Of a stretch of DNA of 64,000 nucleotides, positions 42,278 through 52,268 are shown piece after piece. A model generated the notes under the pieces. The model made no database searches and was not told the DNA's origin. It worked only from the letters and a program-made list of their open reading frames with translations. The DNA comes from Pseudo-nitzschia pungens (Eukaryota; Bacillariophyta; Bacillariophyceae; Bacillariales; Bacillariaceae), in assembly GCA_037355855.1 (NCBI GenBank), contig CM074759.1, forward strand, positions 7,130,001-7,194,000, given 5' to 3'. The position numbers and the translations under genes were made by a program. Each line of letters begins with the position of its first letter. Within the stretch, counting starts at the first letter, position 1.

Positions 42278-43681
42278 TTAGAACCGAAATCGTCCCGCAA
42301 GCGCACCAAATGTTGCACCGGATGTTGCGCACGCTTCAAGGAGTTCGTCCCACGGCCGCGTCGACTCATGTGCCAATCGGTCCTCCTTAGCGAGCTCGAA
42401 AAGTTCGGCCACCAGCACCGCATAAGCCCGCACCTCGACCCTCTCGACCAAGGTTGCAAATGCGGTAGGCGCGTTGCTGGGGCCACGACATCGATACCGA
42501 AAGGCGGCACCGAAATCGCTCACCTTGACGGAAGCGATTTCGGTGTCGGTAGTTTTGGTTTGGACCAAAATGTTGTGGGCATAAAAATCGGCGTGGGTAA
42601 CCCCCAGATCATGGAGCTTGGCAAGGACTCGGAGTGTATCGGTGGCAATCTTCCACAGCGGAAACGCCACCGACGCGAGCGCCTCTCGGTCTTGCAACGA
42701 GTACACATCCCGGGAGCAGCTGGCCATGCTAGGCGGCCCGGCCAGTGCCCTGTAGCCATCCAGGAATTCCATCACCAGAGCACCGCCCTCCCTCGTTTCA
42801 CCAAGAAGGTCAATCAGGGCCGGCTCCCTGTACCCTCCAGTGGAAGTGGCGGTCACCACCAACTTTGAGATCTCCTTTTCGTCCTGCGGGGATCCGTCCG
42901 AGGTCAGGTCGCCGGCAAATGTCTTGACGGCCACTTCGCGACCCTTCCAGGACACCTTACGGGTGACACCACCGGCACCCCTGCCCAGTACCGGCCACGA
43001 ATCGTCGTCCAGGGAGGGATCGTCGAGGACCGGCAGCGGATTGCGGTCGGTGGTGTCGGTTTCGTCATCGCCGCTCTCGGCCGCCCGTTTCTTTGCATCC
43101 TCCAGAAAGGGATTTCCCGCAAATGCCGCCCAGCGCAGATTCGAGCAGGATTCCAGCAGCTCGATCGGTGGATCTTCCAGCTGGTTGCAGGCCAATCGGA
43201 TCAGTTCGAGGTTTTGAAGATTCGACAGAACCGACGCTCTCGGAAGGGTCTTGATCTGATTTCCGGAAAGCATGCATTTCTGGAGTTTGGTGCACCGACC
43301 GATCGTGTCCGGGATAGTGGAAATTCGATTACCGGTAAGGATTAGCCAGCGTAGCTGCGGTTGCAGTGCCTCGGGATGGATCTTCTTGATAGTCCCGCAT
43401 TCCTTGAAAGAGACCATCTGGAGCTTGGGACACCTTCCGATTACCTCTGGGACTTCCACGAACTTGTTCTTGGGACAAAAGAGGATGGACAGATTCGGGC
43501 AGAGTTCGGGGAGGCAGCTCGGGAGTTCGGTCAGCCCGAGATGGCAGAGCTCGAGCTTGATCAGCGACGATAGGTAGTCGGCCGGTACCGGACTGGGAAC
43601 CGACGGGATCGTATCTAGCAACCATCGGCGTTGCTGCTCCAGGTCTTTGTCGCTACGTGTGGTGGGTGATTCGGAAGACAT
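42278..43681 (-). CDS. Leucine-rich-repeat protein kinase
   Basis: 467 residues, single exon. Residues about 38-190 hold six or seven LRRs (LIKLELCHLGLTELPSCL, NLSILFCPKNKFVEVPEVIG, LRWLILTGNRISTIPDTIG, LQKCMLSGNQIKTLP, LELIRLACNQLEDPP). A Ser/Asp-rich linker follows. The kinase domain starts near 230: GRGAGGVTRKV is the glycine loop, AVK253 the ATP-anchoring lysine, HADFYAHN (363-370) the catalytic loop with Asp365 and Asn370, DFG at 389-391. The catalytic loop has A for the usual R before D, so this is a non-RD kinase. The C-lobe is short: the frame ends about 75 residues after DFG, and APE is not obvious. No signal peptide or membrane helix, so cytoplasmic. Partner and substrate unknown. 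Confidence 0.85.
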   Translation of the reverse strand: MSSESPTTRSDKDLEQQRRWLLDTIPSVPSPVPADYLSSLIKLELCHLGLTELPSCLPELCPNLSILFCPKNKFVEVPEVIGRCPKLQMVSFKECGTIKKIHPEALQPQLRWLILTGNRISTIPDTIGRCTKLQKCMLSGNQIKTLPRASVLSNLQNLELIRLACNQLEDPPIELLESCSNLRWAAFAGNPFLEDAKKRAAESGDDETDTTDRNPLPVLDDPSLDDDSWPVLGRGAGGVTRKVSWKGREVAVKTFAGDLTSDGSPQDEKEISKLVVTATSTGGYREPALIDLLGETREGGALVMEFLDGYRALAGPPSMASCSRDVYSLQDREALASVAFPLWKIATDTLRVLAKLHDLGVTHADFYAHNILVQTKTTDTEIASVKVSDFGAAFRYRCRGPSNAPTAFATLVERVEVRAYAVLVAELFELAKEDRLAHESTRPWDELLEACATSGATFGALAGRFRF

Positions 43682-44237
43682 GGCAATATTCTTGGGTACA
43701 GGTAACTACCAGTTCAAGTACTTGTACCAGTTATTGTGGTGTTTGGTGTAGTGTTGGAACATGCCAATCTTGGATCTTGTTCCTTTTCTTGGTGTTCGAG
43801 TGTGGTAAGTTCTTACCGGTAAACCTTACGGTAAGTTACCGTACTGGTTACTGTACGGTAGATTACAGAACGAGTACGTGTAAGAGTGCGAGTAACTTAC
43901 GAGAAAGGTCACCGGTAAGTTACCGGTAAGATTTACTCGTAAGCGGGCTATCAAAACTCGGCGGTAACTTAATTAAGGTTACCGGTAGAAACAGAAATTA
44001 TTTTTTTTCTTTGTAACAGTCGAGTACATTAGTACCCGGTAATTAAGGTCGTACGGTAAGATCTTAATTAGCACCTTTTCCCTTCGCAATCATGCGCACG
44101 AGATTTCAAGTCGTTCTCGCAAAATTCTAGCAGCTCGATTTTGGATTTTGTGACACCGACAGCAGCTACCAACAATCTACAATCTACAATCTACAATCTA
44201 CAATCCACAGCACCCAGCAACCAGCTGCGGAACCAAA
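43682..44237. promoter_or_regulatory. Divergent intergenic region, LRR kinase and peptidase E-like genes
   Basis: The two genes point away from each other, so 556 nt must hold both promoters. 43800-43985 is dense in TTACCGG/CGGTAAG/GTACGAG words, including TTACCGGTAAG twice. 44173-44207 is a 7-bp CAATCTA repeat (five units) just upstream of the peptidase gene. No TATA box can be named with confidence. Confidence 0.45.
44173..44207. repeat. CAATCTA tandem repeat
   Basis: Four exact 7-bp units plus a CAATCCA variant, ending 30 nt before the ATG of the peptidase E-like gene, so probably transcribed in its 5' UTR. Confidence 0.9.
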
Positions 44238-45620
44238 ATGTCTCGTGGCAACGATGAAACCACCCAAACCAATTTGAATTCGAAAAGTACTAGCAATGGT
44301 ACAGGCAGTGTTAATCCCCACCTCCTCCGCGGCTTGTTTGCCGGATCCGGATACGACGGGATCGCCACGCAGGAGATGGTCGACGCCATCCTCGGACTGC
44401 TGCCAGAACCCACCAGGCAACGCCTCGAGAACAATCCTTCTGACGTGACGGTTGTGTACATGGGAACGGCCATGTACGATTTGCCCGTAGCTCGGTACAA
44501 GCACATCGGCATCTTTGTCGAGAGAGGACTGCGAGTCGAATGCCTTGACGTGGCGCTGGATCCGGATCGCGGCGAGGATGATGAAAATGAAAATGAAAAT
44601 GAAAACGATGATGACGACGACGATGATGATGATGATGATGATAATGATGATGCCCGTCCTGCTGTTGCTGGCACAGAGGAACGTCAACGCGATCGCAAAC
44701 ACGAGTACGAGCGATGGTCGGACCTCCTGGAAACCGCCGATGTCCTGGTCGTCTCGTGCGGAAACACCCTCTTTGCGGTGGACCGCTGGACGCACCTGGG
44801 GCTGGTCCCTCTCCTCCAAAAGGCGGCCCAGCGAGGATGCGTCCTCGCCGGAGGGTCGGCCGGGGCCATTTGCTGGTTCGATTCGGGGCACTCGGACAGC
44901 GCGGATCCCGACACCTTCCTGGAGCCTCTGCTGGAGGCCAGCGCTCGATGCAACAAAAGCAGCAGCAGCAACAACACTGGCAAGCTATCCGAGTTTGATG
45001 CCTGTCAGCGGAGGGAGTGGAGTTACTTGCGGGTGCCAGGGCTTAGCATTCTTCCGGGGCGCCTGATTTGCTGCCCGCACCACGACAAGGTCCAGAGCAA
45101 CGGGATTCTGAGGGCTGACGACTTTGATGCCATGCTGCGCAGGAGAGCGGCGTGGCTTTGGAAGCTTTCCGGCACCACACAGAACGCAAATAATGATGAT
45201 GCGAACGAAAATCAAAACGCGAACCAGACTGTCCCGCACGTCGTTGGCATCGGCATTGACCATTGCGCGGCCTGGATCGTCAAGGGGGACCGATACCAGG
45301 TCTTTGCGCTCCCGGGCCGGCTCGGTTCGGTGGGAAGCAAAGCGGAGAAATTCGCTGTCGACAGCTCCGGCAACGCAACCGGAACGCCGGGTGTGTGGAT
45401 CAAGAGGGTGCGGCAAGTGCGAGACAACGGCAACGGCGAGCTGGTCGTGACCTCCACCGTTTGTCCACCCGAGGGTAGCTTTTCGGACCTGCTGGGAGGC
45501 GATAACGAGATGTGGCCCAAGAGTGCGTTCGAAGAGGACGACGAGGAGGACAACCGGGTTGAGCTGGAGCGGTGCCGCAGGGAAAACCCCATTTCGAGAA
45601 TGCCCCAGCAAGCTCACTAG
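44238..45620 (+). CDS. Peptidase E-like serine peptidase (family S51)
   Basis: 460 residues, single exon. The S51 (aspartyl dipeptidase, PepE) core is clear: VVYMGTA near residue 72, then TADVLVVSCGNTLFAVDRWTHLG (residues 167-188) and the nucleophile elbow LAGGSAGAICWFDSGHSDS with Ser207. Downstream, LPGRLICCPHHD supplies the expected histidine (H281/H282). PepE cleaves N-terminal Asp from dipeptides in a Ser-His triad. Bacterial PepE has about 230 residues; the excess here is an acidic insertion at about 111-140 (Glu/Asn then an Asp run), an Asn/Ser spacer near 240 and another Asn-rich spacer near 320. Genetic code repeats (GATGAC, GAAAAT) underlie the acidic run. Cytosolic; no signal peptide seen. 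Confidence 0.85.
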   Translation: MSRGNDETTQTNLNSKSTSNGTGSVNPHLLRGLFAGSGYDGIATQEMVDAILGLLPEPTRQRLENNPSDVTVVYMGTAMYDLPVARYKHIGIFVERGLRVECLDVALDPDRGEDDENENENENDDDDDDDDDDDDNDDARPAVAGTEERQRDRKHEYERWSDLLETADVLVVSCGNTLFAVDRWTHLGLVPLLQKAAQRGCVLAGGSAGAICWFDSGHSDSADPDTFLEPLLEASARCNKSSSSNNTGKLSEFDACQRREWSYLRVPGLSILPGRLICCPHHDKVQSNGILRADDFDAMLRRRAAWLWKLSGTTQNANNDDANENQNANQTVPHVVGIGIDHCAAWIVKGDRYQVFALPGRLGSVGSKAEKFAVDSSGNATGTPGVWIKRVRQVRDNGNGELVVTSTVCPPEGSFSDLLGGDNEMWPKSAFEEDDEEDNRVELERCRRENPISRMPQQAH

Positions 45621-46124
45621 CTACGGTAGGTACCCGCTACGGTGCTGTTTTGCACAACAGCAATGGAATTGAATGCCACCGCATCGCTGTGTCCGACTCG
45701 GATCATGTGAATACCGGCCTGTCGATTATGGTGCTGACGCATTGTTGTATGGTCTTGTCCACGAATCGACCGCCGGAGCGCTGCGCCAAGCGACGGAATC
45801 CTACGCTGTGGAAGTGCCTTAATCTGGGTTAATGGGTGCAATTCGAATGGTTTGCTGCTCATCGATGGTCAATCCGACCAGAAACGAAGTTGAAACGGAC
45901 GTTGGATGTCAGAAATTGCACGCATGCACTATGCTTCTTCTCGCTATTAGGGTCAATGGCAGAGTCGGATGGCTTGTTGTTGAACAAACGATCTCGAACC
46001 GGACACAACGAGCGAGCCCTTAAAGGACTTTTTACGGAAATAAGTGTTGTCACGACAAGTAACATAAAAATTTCGCTATCTATCACCATCACCATGATAC
46101 TATGATTATGTGAATGTGCGAAAA
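45621..46124. other. Convergent intergenic region
   Basis: 504 nt between the 3' ends of the peptidase E-like gene (+) and the kinesin gene (-), so it should hold both 3' UTRs. No repeat or gene seen. Confidence 0.5.
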
Positions 46125-49100
46125 TTAAATCACGGCTCCCGCCTCTTCTCCTTCCTCTTCGTCCAGGTGAAAGTCATCAGTGGGAAAACTTCCTAGATTC
46201 TTCACGGGACCTACCAGCAGCGTTGTTAGTTGCTGCAAAAGTTTTGTGTCTTCACTGTTCATCATGCAATGTTCGACTTCATTCCTGCCGATCTCGAGTT
46301 CCATCTCGTCTTGTTGCAGCCGCAGTGAGTGTTGAATTTCCTTCAGCGAGCTCATTTCAGCTGTGACGTGGTTTTCCATTTGGACCATACGTTCCTCGAA
46401 GCACTTGAGATTGTCTGTCACCGTTCTCATCCGCTTTTTGATCTCTGCTTCGACCCTAGTTTTCATCTCTTCTTCGCGGGCTTCGGCGTCCTCATCGCCT
46501 GGAGTGTTGATCTTCTTTTGCATCACGGCTCGAATTCGCCGGTGGAACTTCAACGCGTCGTTAGTGATACGATCCCGCAGCTGAAACTCAGCCCAGCATC
46601 TATCGATTTCTAGTTGTGTGTAACGTGACTTTAGTTTCTGGTATTCCTCTAACGAAACAGCAGATAAACTTGTGTTGTCCGATGATGTCGGATCAGAAAC
46701 CTCGTCAACGTCGGCAGTGGCAGTTCCATTTTCATTCTCTCTCTTTTCTTTTTCTTGCATGGCACATTCGACTTGCACACGTTGCTGCCGAATGACTTCG
46801 TGGGCAGCCTTCAATTCGTCCTTCAGGTTCACAATAACCTTCATGATGTTTGTGGGATCATCTTGCGGTGGTGCTGATGGATCCTCCTTGGTCTCTTCCG
46901 ACGCTTGTTGCTGGACTGACGCCTGTTGGGCGTCGCCATATCCATGAATGCTACCATGAATGCTGCCATGTATACTACCGTGCGTACTACCGTGCATACT
47001 ACCGTGCGTGCTGCCGTGCATGCTACCATGCATGCTACCGTTTGACGGAGATTTGACACCATGTCTCCGTCGATTGTCGATGCGGTTTCGGATTCTCCCG
47101 ATCAGGCCTCCACGTGGGTTATTGAGTCCGAACTCAGGAGAGTCAACCTCTCGAGCTACCACCATGAAGTCAAAGTGGAGTTTCTTGAGGTGTTGACGAT
47201 TTGTTTCCAAAACCTGATAAACGAATGACACCCAAGCTTCTTCGACCTTAATGTGGTCGAATGCCATTCGTTTCTTGTCGATTTCGTCGCCCTTTAAGTT
47301 TTTTAGCTGCTCCATGATTTTCGACATTTGGTTGGCTGCCAGACGCGCCGAATCCGCATCCGCTGTTAGCTCTTGAACTTGTGATTGAAGTTCCGTGTTT
47401 TCAGTCTCCAAATCCTTCTTGACTGAGACCTCTTCTTCCAATTCGGCAATTCGTTTCTTTAACTCGGACAGCTCAATGGCGTCGGTCGCCATGGTCTCTG
47501 TGATGTTGACCCCGTTCGTCGACCCGCCAATTTTGAGCCTCTGAACCTCTTCTTCCAAGTCTTTGATGCGAGCTTTTTGTTGGCTCATTGTGGTTTCCCC
47601 GGGAGCTCCAGCATCGCTCTCATCGCTTTCGTCTCCAGAAGAGACTGTAGTGGCGGTAGACGCCGTAGAATCCTCGGACGATACCAACCCCATCTTGCGA
47701 ATCGTTGCCTGAAGCTCCTTGACCTGAGCTACCAACAGCTGGTTTTCACGCTGGAGCTTGGCTGCCTCCTCAGGCGATAGAGTCTTGATGACATTCCTGG
47801 TGGCGGTGTTCTTAATATTCCGCGCGTTGGTCGCATATCGCAGTGTCGTAATTGTCTCATCCAAGTTGAAATCGGCAGGGCTGACACAGGCCACCATGAT
47901 CGTTCTAGAATTACCACCAAGAGAGTCCTGCAAAAGACGCGTCAATATCGAATCACGATAAGGAGGTTTGCGCTTGTACCTGGGTCGAGTTTCTGACAGG
48001 GCACTTACAACTTGCCCTAAGACAAACAAACCTTTATTAATGTTGATTCCTTCCTTCCGTCTGCCCCCCTCAGCACCGGTCTTTTTTATCCGTTCCGAAC
48101 CAGCTAGATCCACTAGTGTAAGCTTGGCCTGAAATTTGGTGGAATCCTCCAAGACACCCTTGATTCGCAAGACGCAAATGGCATGAGATCGACTGGACAC
48201 TGCGTTCATTTTGGTTGAGGCCACGACTCTCCTCTTTGAGGCTTCTTCCATGTAATCACCAATCGCCTTGGGTGAAACTACCGGCCGCGACGATAGGCCA
48301 GACACGTAGACTTCTCCATTGAGAGTTTCTCGAACTTTCATTTCTGGAACCTTGCCATTTTTCTTTTGTTCCACTTCGTCCACCAGCAAGTCACGCATTT
48401 CTTCATTATAGATTTCAAGGTACGACAACTCCACCTGGGCATTCCCGTCGCAACGTTGTTTGATCTGGGTGAACAAGTCGACACAAGCGCGGGGAATGAT
48501 TCCGTCATTTACACCTATATCCATGGATGTTCCAGCGGCCGATCCCATGGTGAAGGTTTTACCTGCGAAGTGCATTTTGTCAATTCAAATTTATTAATTT
48601 GATGACATGAATTTTGAACAGAGTGTTTTGTATATTGTCGCATTCGGTTCATATCATTTGGTTATTTAGATCGGCATCAGAAGCAGAAAAATGTCATGAA
48701 AGGACAAAAAAATTGTTAGTCGAACAACAATAGTGGGAACAAAACCACTACAAATAGCAATTTCCTCCTCCGAAATGTCCGCGAACACTTCGGAGTTACA
48801 TTTGGCAAAGACCAAAAGGGCGAGAGGATATTTCTCTTGATATGACACGAAACAAACAACAAATGTTTACACAAAAAATACAAACATACCAGCTCCCGTT
48901 TGACCATACGCCAAAATAGTACAGTTGAATCCCTTGAACAAATCCTCCGTCACGGCTTGCCTCGCCCCAGCTTTGACGTAGGCTTCTTCTTGAGTGGAGT
49001 TTCCATCTAGAACTGCGTCAAGCTCGAACCAACGCTTTTCCGCTCCCTCTGGGCGAACTTCCAACACCTCCGGCTCCTTTGGAATCTCGAGGACAGGGCC

Positions 49101-49232
49101 GTTCATACTGGGGAGCGAGGTAACAATTTTTTTCGATCCATTCTCAAGTTCGTACTTGGCGAGGGGCCTGATTCGGGCGACGACGCGGACATTCGAGGAT
49201 GCCGGCGGGGCCGACTTGCTTGGGGCACCCAT
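46125..49232 (-). CDS. Kinesin motor protein, N-terminal motor, two exons
   Basis: Exon 1 is 49232-48890, exon 2 is 48562-46125; the intron 48889-48563 (GTATGT...GCAG) splits a glycine codon inside the P-loop, restoring GQTGAGKTFTMG at residues 110-121. Total 926 residues. The motor domain shows VRVVARIRPL, the switch I NAVSSRSHAICV, switch II VDLAGSERIKKTG, and ends ATNARNIKNTATRNV. This is a microtubule plus-end type layout with the motor at the N-terminus. Heptad-rich coiled coils follow (EAAKLQRENQLLVAQVKELQ; LKKRIAELEEEVSVKK), then a basic patch, a M/T/I-HGS repeat run, and a further coiled coil. The neck is most like KIF4-type kinesin, but the class is a guess. Motor residues are intact. 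Confidence 0.92.
46940..47040 (-). repeat. Coding 12-bp repeat (MHGS/THGS/IHGS) in kinesin tail
   Basis: Eight or nine successive four-residue units MHGS, THGS or IHGS coded by an imperfect 12-bp repeat (ATGCATGGTAGC-like on the coding strand). It separates the basic patch from the distal coiled coil. Confidence 0.9.
48563..48889 (-). other. Spliceosomal intron in the kinesin gene
   Basis: 327 nt, donor GTATGT, acceptor TTCGCAG. It interrupts the codon for the second glycine of GQTGAGKT. Splicing this intron out joins two frames into a perfect P-loop, which supports both the intron and the gene model. Confidence 0.93.
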
Positions 49233-50759
49233 AGTCCTGATGCGCAGCGATTGGATTCAGTGCAATGCCTGGAGTCTCAAGGAATATGATCGTGGTGAAT
49301 TATCGGGTTGCTTCTCTGCCTTCTTAACGTATTATTGTGACTGATCAAAATAGACGTAAGGGTTGCTAGCGAACTGTCTTCCAGTCAATCCGAAAATGTC
49401 CGTGGAGGACTTCAATAAACGATCGATCAGGGATGTGATCGTTCGACGAGTCCCCGAGGCAAGGTGAATCTATAATATATTATTGATATATGGAGTTGTG
49501 TGTCAACAAACGAACGTTCTTCGAAGCTGGAGTTTCAATGACTCGTATCCGATGATTGCAAGTGAGCCGCTGTAAACAACACAGATGCTCTTTCTCAGTG
49601 ATGTTGGTAGTTCCTGATATGTCAAGTCACCTTTCCTCTAGTTATTCAGAAACACTTTAGGACGCAGACGAGATCGTAAGAGAGGTGAGAGGGGAGTAAT
49701 CTCAAGAAGATGATGGATGAATTGAGCCGTTGCGTATTCCTTTTTTTCAAAAAAGGGTGGCACGTTGCAGTGCGGGGCGTGTGGTGGCGTTTGAAGTCTT
49801 TCTTGTTTCCGCCAATGCCAACTCGATTTTTTTGGTCACTTTTTTTGGACACGAAAGTTTTCAAAAGCGCGGAAATCAACGAGGAGCATAAATAAAAAAA
49901 ATGGAAGTAATAGCAGCACCGTAGAATAGTAATAGTAATAATAATAAGAGGTGCTGCAATAATAATAATATTATTGATAAGAGGTTGTAGGAAGTACGAA
50001 GTAACTTACCTCGTAATACCGTACAGTAACAATAAACCGATAGACTTACGGTATTGAATAAGGTTTACTCCTACCGTGAGGTTACTGTAGTGGCGATACT
50101 GAACTCTTCAACCAGGAGTCGAGTCACGAATTTCCAAGACTGATAACTTAAACGGCATATGTTCAGAGATGAATGAGATTACCTTTAAAAAAGTACGAGT
50201 ACGTACGTACTGTAACTTACGGCATTATGTACTTGTGAGGGAAGTTCATGATGATACGCTTCGGATGATTAAGGTTACGAACAAAAAAACGAGGTAAGAA
50301 TAATTATCGGGAAACAAACTCATTCATTTTTTTAAGGTTAAATACAAACTCCTCGATTCGACTAGGAACCTAACCGACGACTGACTGTACCGTATCTCTC
50401 ATACTACGTCTGATTAGTCTGGGAGATCGCCAGAAACGATCGAGCATGCAAGTCGTAAATCTTATGTATCTGTGGTTTTTTTGTGAACGAAAAAAAAGAG
50501 ACAGGTTTGCTCCCTCACGATGAGACCAAATATCTTCCCTTAGCAATGGAAACCTCCTTGATACAAGTTGTAACCTAAGGTTACTTGCCAAGACTATCTT
50601 GACTATTATTTGTAACAACCACTGTTGCAATTGGTGACTGACATCCATGGCGTTTGGGCATCCATACTTGCCATGGTCTCCTTAGTTAGCCATTTGATAG
50701 TAGCTAAATTTAAAAAATTGGTGTAGTCCAGATAGGTAGAAATTTGGTACAGTTCCTAC
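49233..50759. other. Kinesin upstream intergenic region
   Basis: 1.5 kb between the kinesin start and the Copia element. 49900-49980 has AATAATAAT simple repeats, and 50030-50280 TTACGTAC/CCGTACAG words. A 92-codon frame at 50648-50370 has no recognisable motif. Nothing else is supported. Confidence 0.5.
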
Positions 50760-50764
50760 ACTCC
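50760..50764. repeat. Target-site duplication, left (ACTCC)
   Basis: ACTCC directly before the left LTR recurs at 60569-60573 directly after the right LTR: a 5-bp duplication, the size made by Copia-type integrases. Confidence 0.8.
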
Positions 50765-51687
50765 TGTGTTGATATCCGCTCGTCAGCGGTCTTCGGGGAA
50801 CTTAATCGTAGATATGAATTATCTCGTACTGGTCTAAAAATAGGGGAAAGCCCTAACAATAATAACACATAAAGTCCTGGCAAATCGTGAGTCTACAGTG
50901 GACTGTTCAAGGTCTATTGCATACGCTCAAGCAATACAAGGCACTTCCCTAGAGGTACATCGGAATCGGTCGTAAAGGAGGGCATGATAGGTGTGTTTAT
51001 TTTAGAGTAAAAGAAAGAGTGAATAAAGGGAGCTGAGCGCTCGCTCAGCTCGTATCGTGATATCGATCCGCTAACTCGCATAATAACAGAGCTTACGTAG
51101 CTCTGGTACTGTATCCTACGAGTAGCGTATCGGAGTATCGTAGCTTCGCTTAATTATATCCAATCGTGTGCTAGCTCACTTATGCTAGCACGTTTGGTAA
51201 CTGTTTGGGCCGGGCATCCAGTCATGGTACATATTATACACCAATGACCCGACCCCGGCGGTAGCATCATATCTTAGCATTGGTATCATGGTAGGTTAGC
51301 ATCTTCCAGTATCTCGTAGCCTTAGCAACCCTAACCCTGTAGCATTTAGCTACACCATAACAGGTGCTTTACTCGGGGTACGTACGATTGGTACAAATCG
51401 TACGCGGCGACCCTAGTAAACTCTGCTAGCATCCATACTAAACAGGATAGGTCTGCTGCTAAGCCTGCTGCTAAGCCTGCTGCTAAGCCTGCTGCTAAGC
51501 CTGTTGCTAAGCCTGTTGCTGAGCCTGCTGCTGAACCTGTTGCTAGGCCTGTATGCTACCAATTAGCACACATCTCAGCACTCAGCTCAGCACCTGTTAG
51601 TCAGCTACTGGATGTTGCTGACTGTAGACCCAGTAGCCCTTCTACACAGGGCCTTAGCACAGATCATAGCACACTGGATATCTTCAT
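50765..51687 (-). repeat. 3' LTR of the Copia element
   Basis: 923 bp, with TGTGTTGATATCC at the left end and GGATATCTTCAT at the right; in element direction it starts (A)TGAAGATATCC and ends GGATATCAACACA. Four short hairpins lie inside (51030-51051, 51088-51104, 51168-51191, 51381-51404), as does a 12-bp CTGCTAAGCCTG minisatellite (about 51450-51550). Confidence 0.93.
51450..51550. repeat. 12-bp minisatellite in the 3' LTR
   Basis: About eight units of GCTGCTAAGCCT / GTTGCTAAGCCT. The last three units carry base changes (GAGCCT, GAACCT, AGGCCT) that are absent from the 5' LTR copy. Confidence 0.9.
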
Positions 51688-52268
51688 AGTCCCCGTGATT
51701 CATGCCAGTGGTCCTGTATTGAGCAACTGAGCAACTATACCAGTCCCCGGAAACAGATACTCCCAGGGGAACACCAATACTCTTGCTTGTTGTACCAGGA
51801 CACTTGGATGGATCATAACAGAATTCAGGGATGCTTCCATTTAACTTGTCAGAGATCAAACTGCACCAAATATTGCAGTTCTTCTATCAGAGGCCCGGCT
51901 GATTTGTAGTACAAAAAAAAGAAAAGGGGGTGGACCATAGGACTTTTTGCCCTTGGTTCCATTCCTCGACACGTACGAGGAGATCAATCAGCCTATTGTC
52001 GTTCAAGTTTATAGTCCCCGGAACCGGTGTACCGGAGACTCCCAAGTATAACATATAACATAAGGTCGAATCGAAATCGAATATCGGAATCGACTGCTTC
52101 CAAAAAATCGTTGCGTCCAAAAAACGGAATCGAAATCGTAACGATCGAAGAACTCGTAATCGAAATCAGAAAATCGAAGTTATGGTCCCCGGGACCATTG
52201 AAATAACAGATCGCGTCCACACTGCCTGCCAGAGATAAAAGTACCTCAAATAATGCAGCTGGAGCAAT
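51688..52268 (-). other. Element 3' region with polypurine tract
   Basis: 580 nt between the pol stop and the 3' LTR. In element direction CACGGGGACTA abuts the 3' LTR (51697-51688), a likely polypurine tract. The CCGGGGACT word recurs at 51750-51742, 52021-52013 and (CCCGGGGACC) 52193-52184, so extra internal priming sites are possible. No gene. Confidence 0.65.

Noticed and set aside
49646..49879. Small frames upstream of kinesin
   Set aside because: Short, basic, with no motif; ordinary chance frames in AT-rich spacer.
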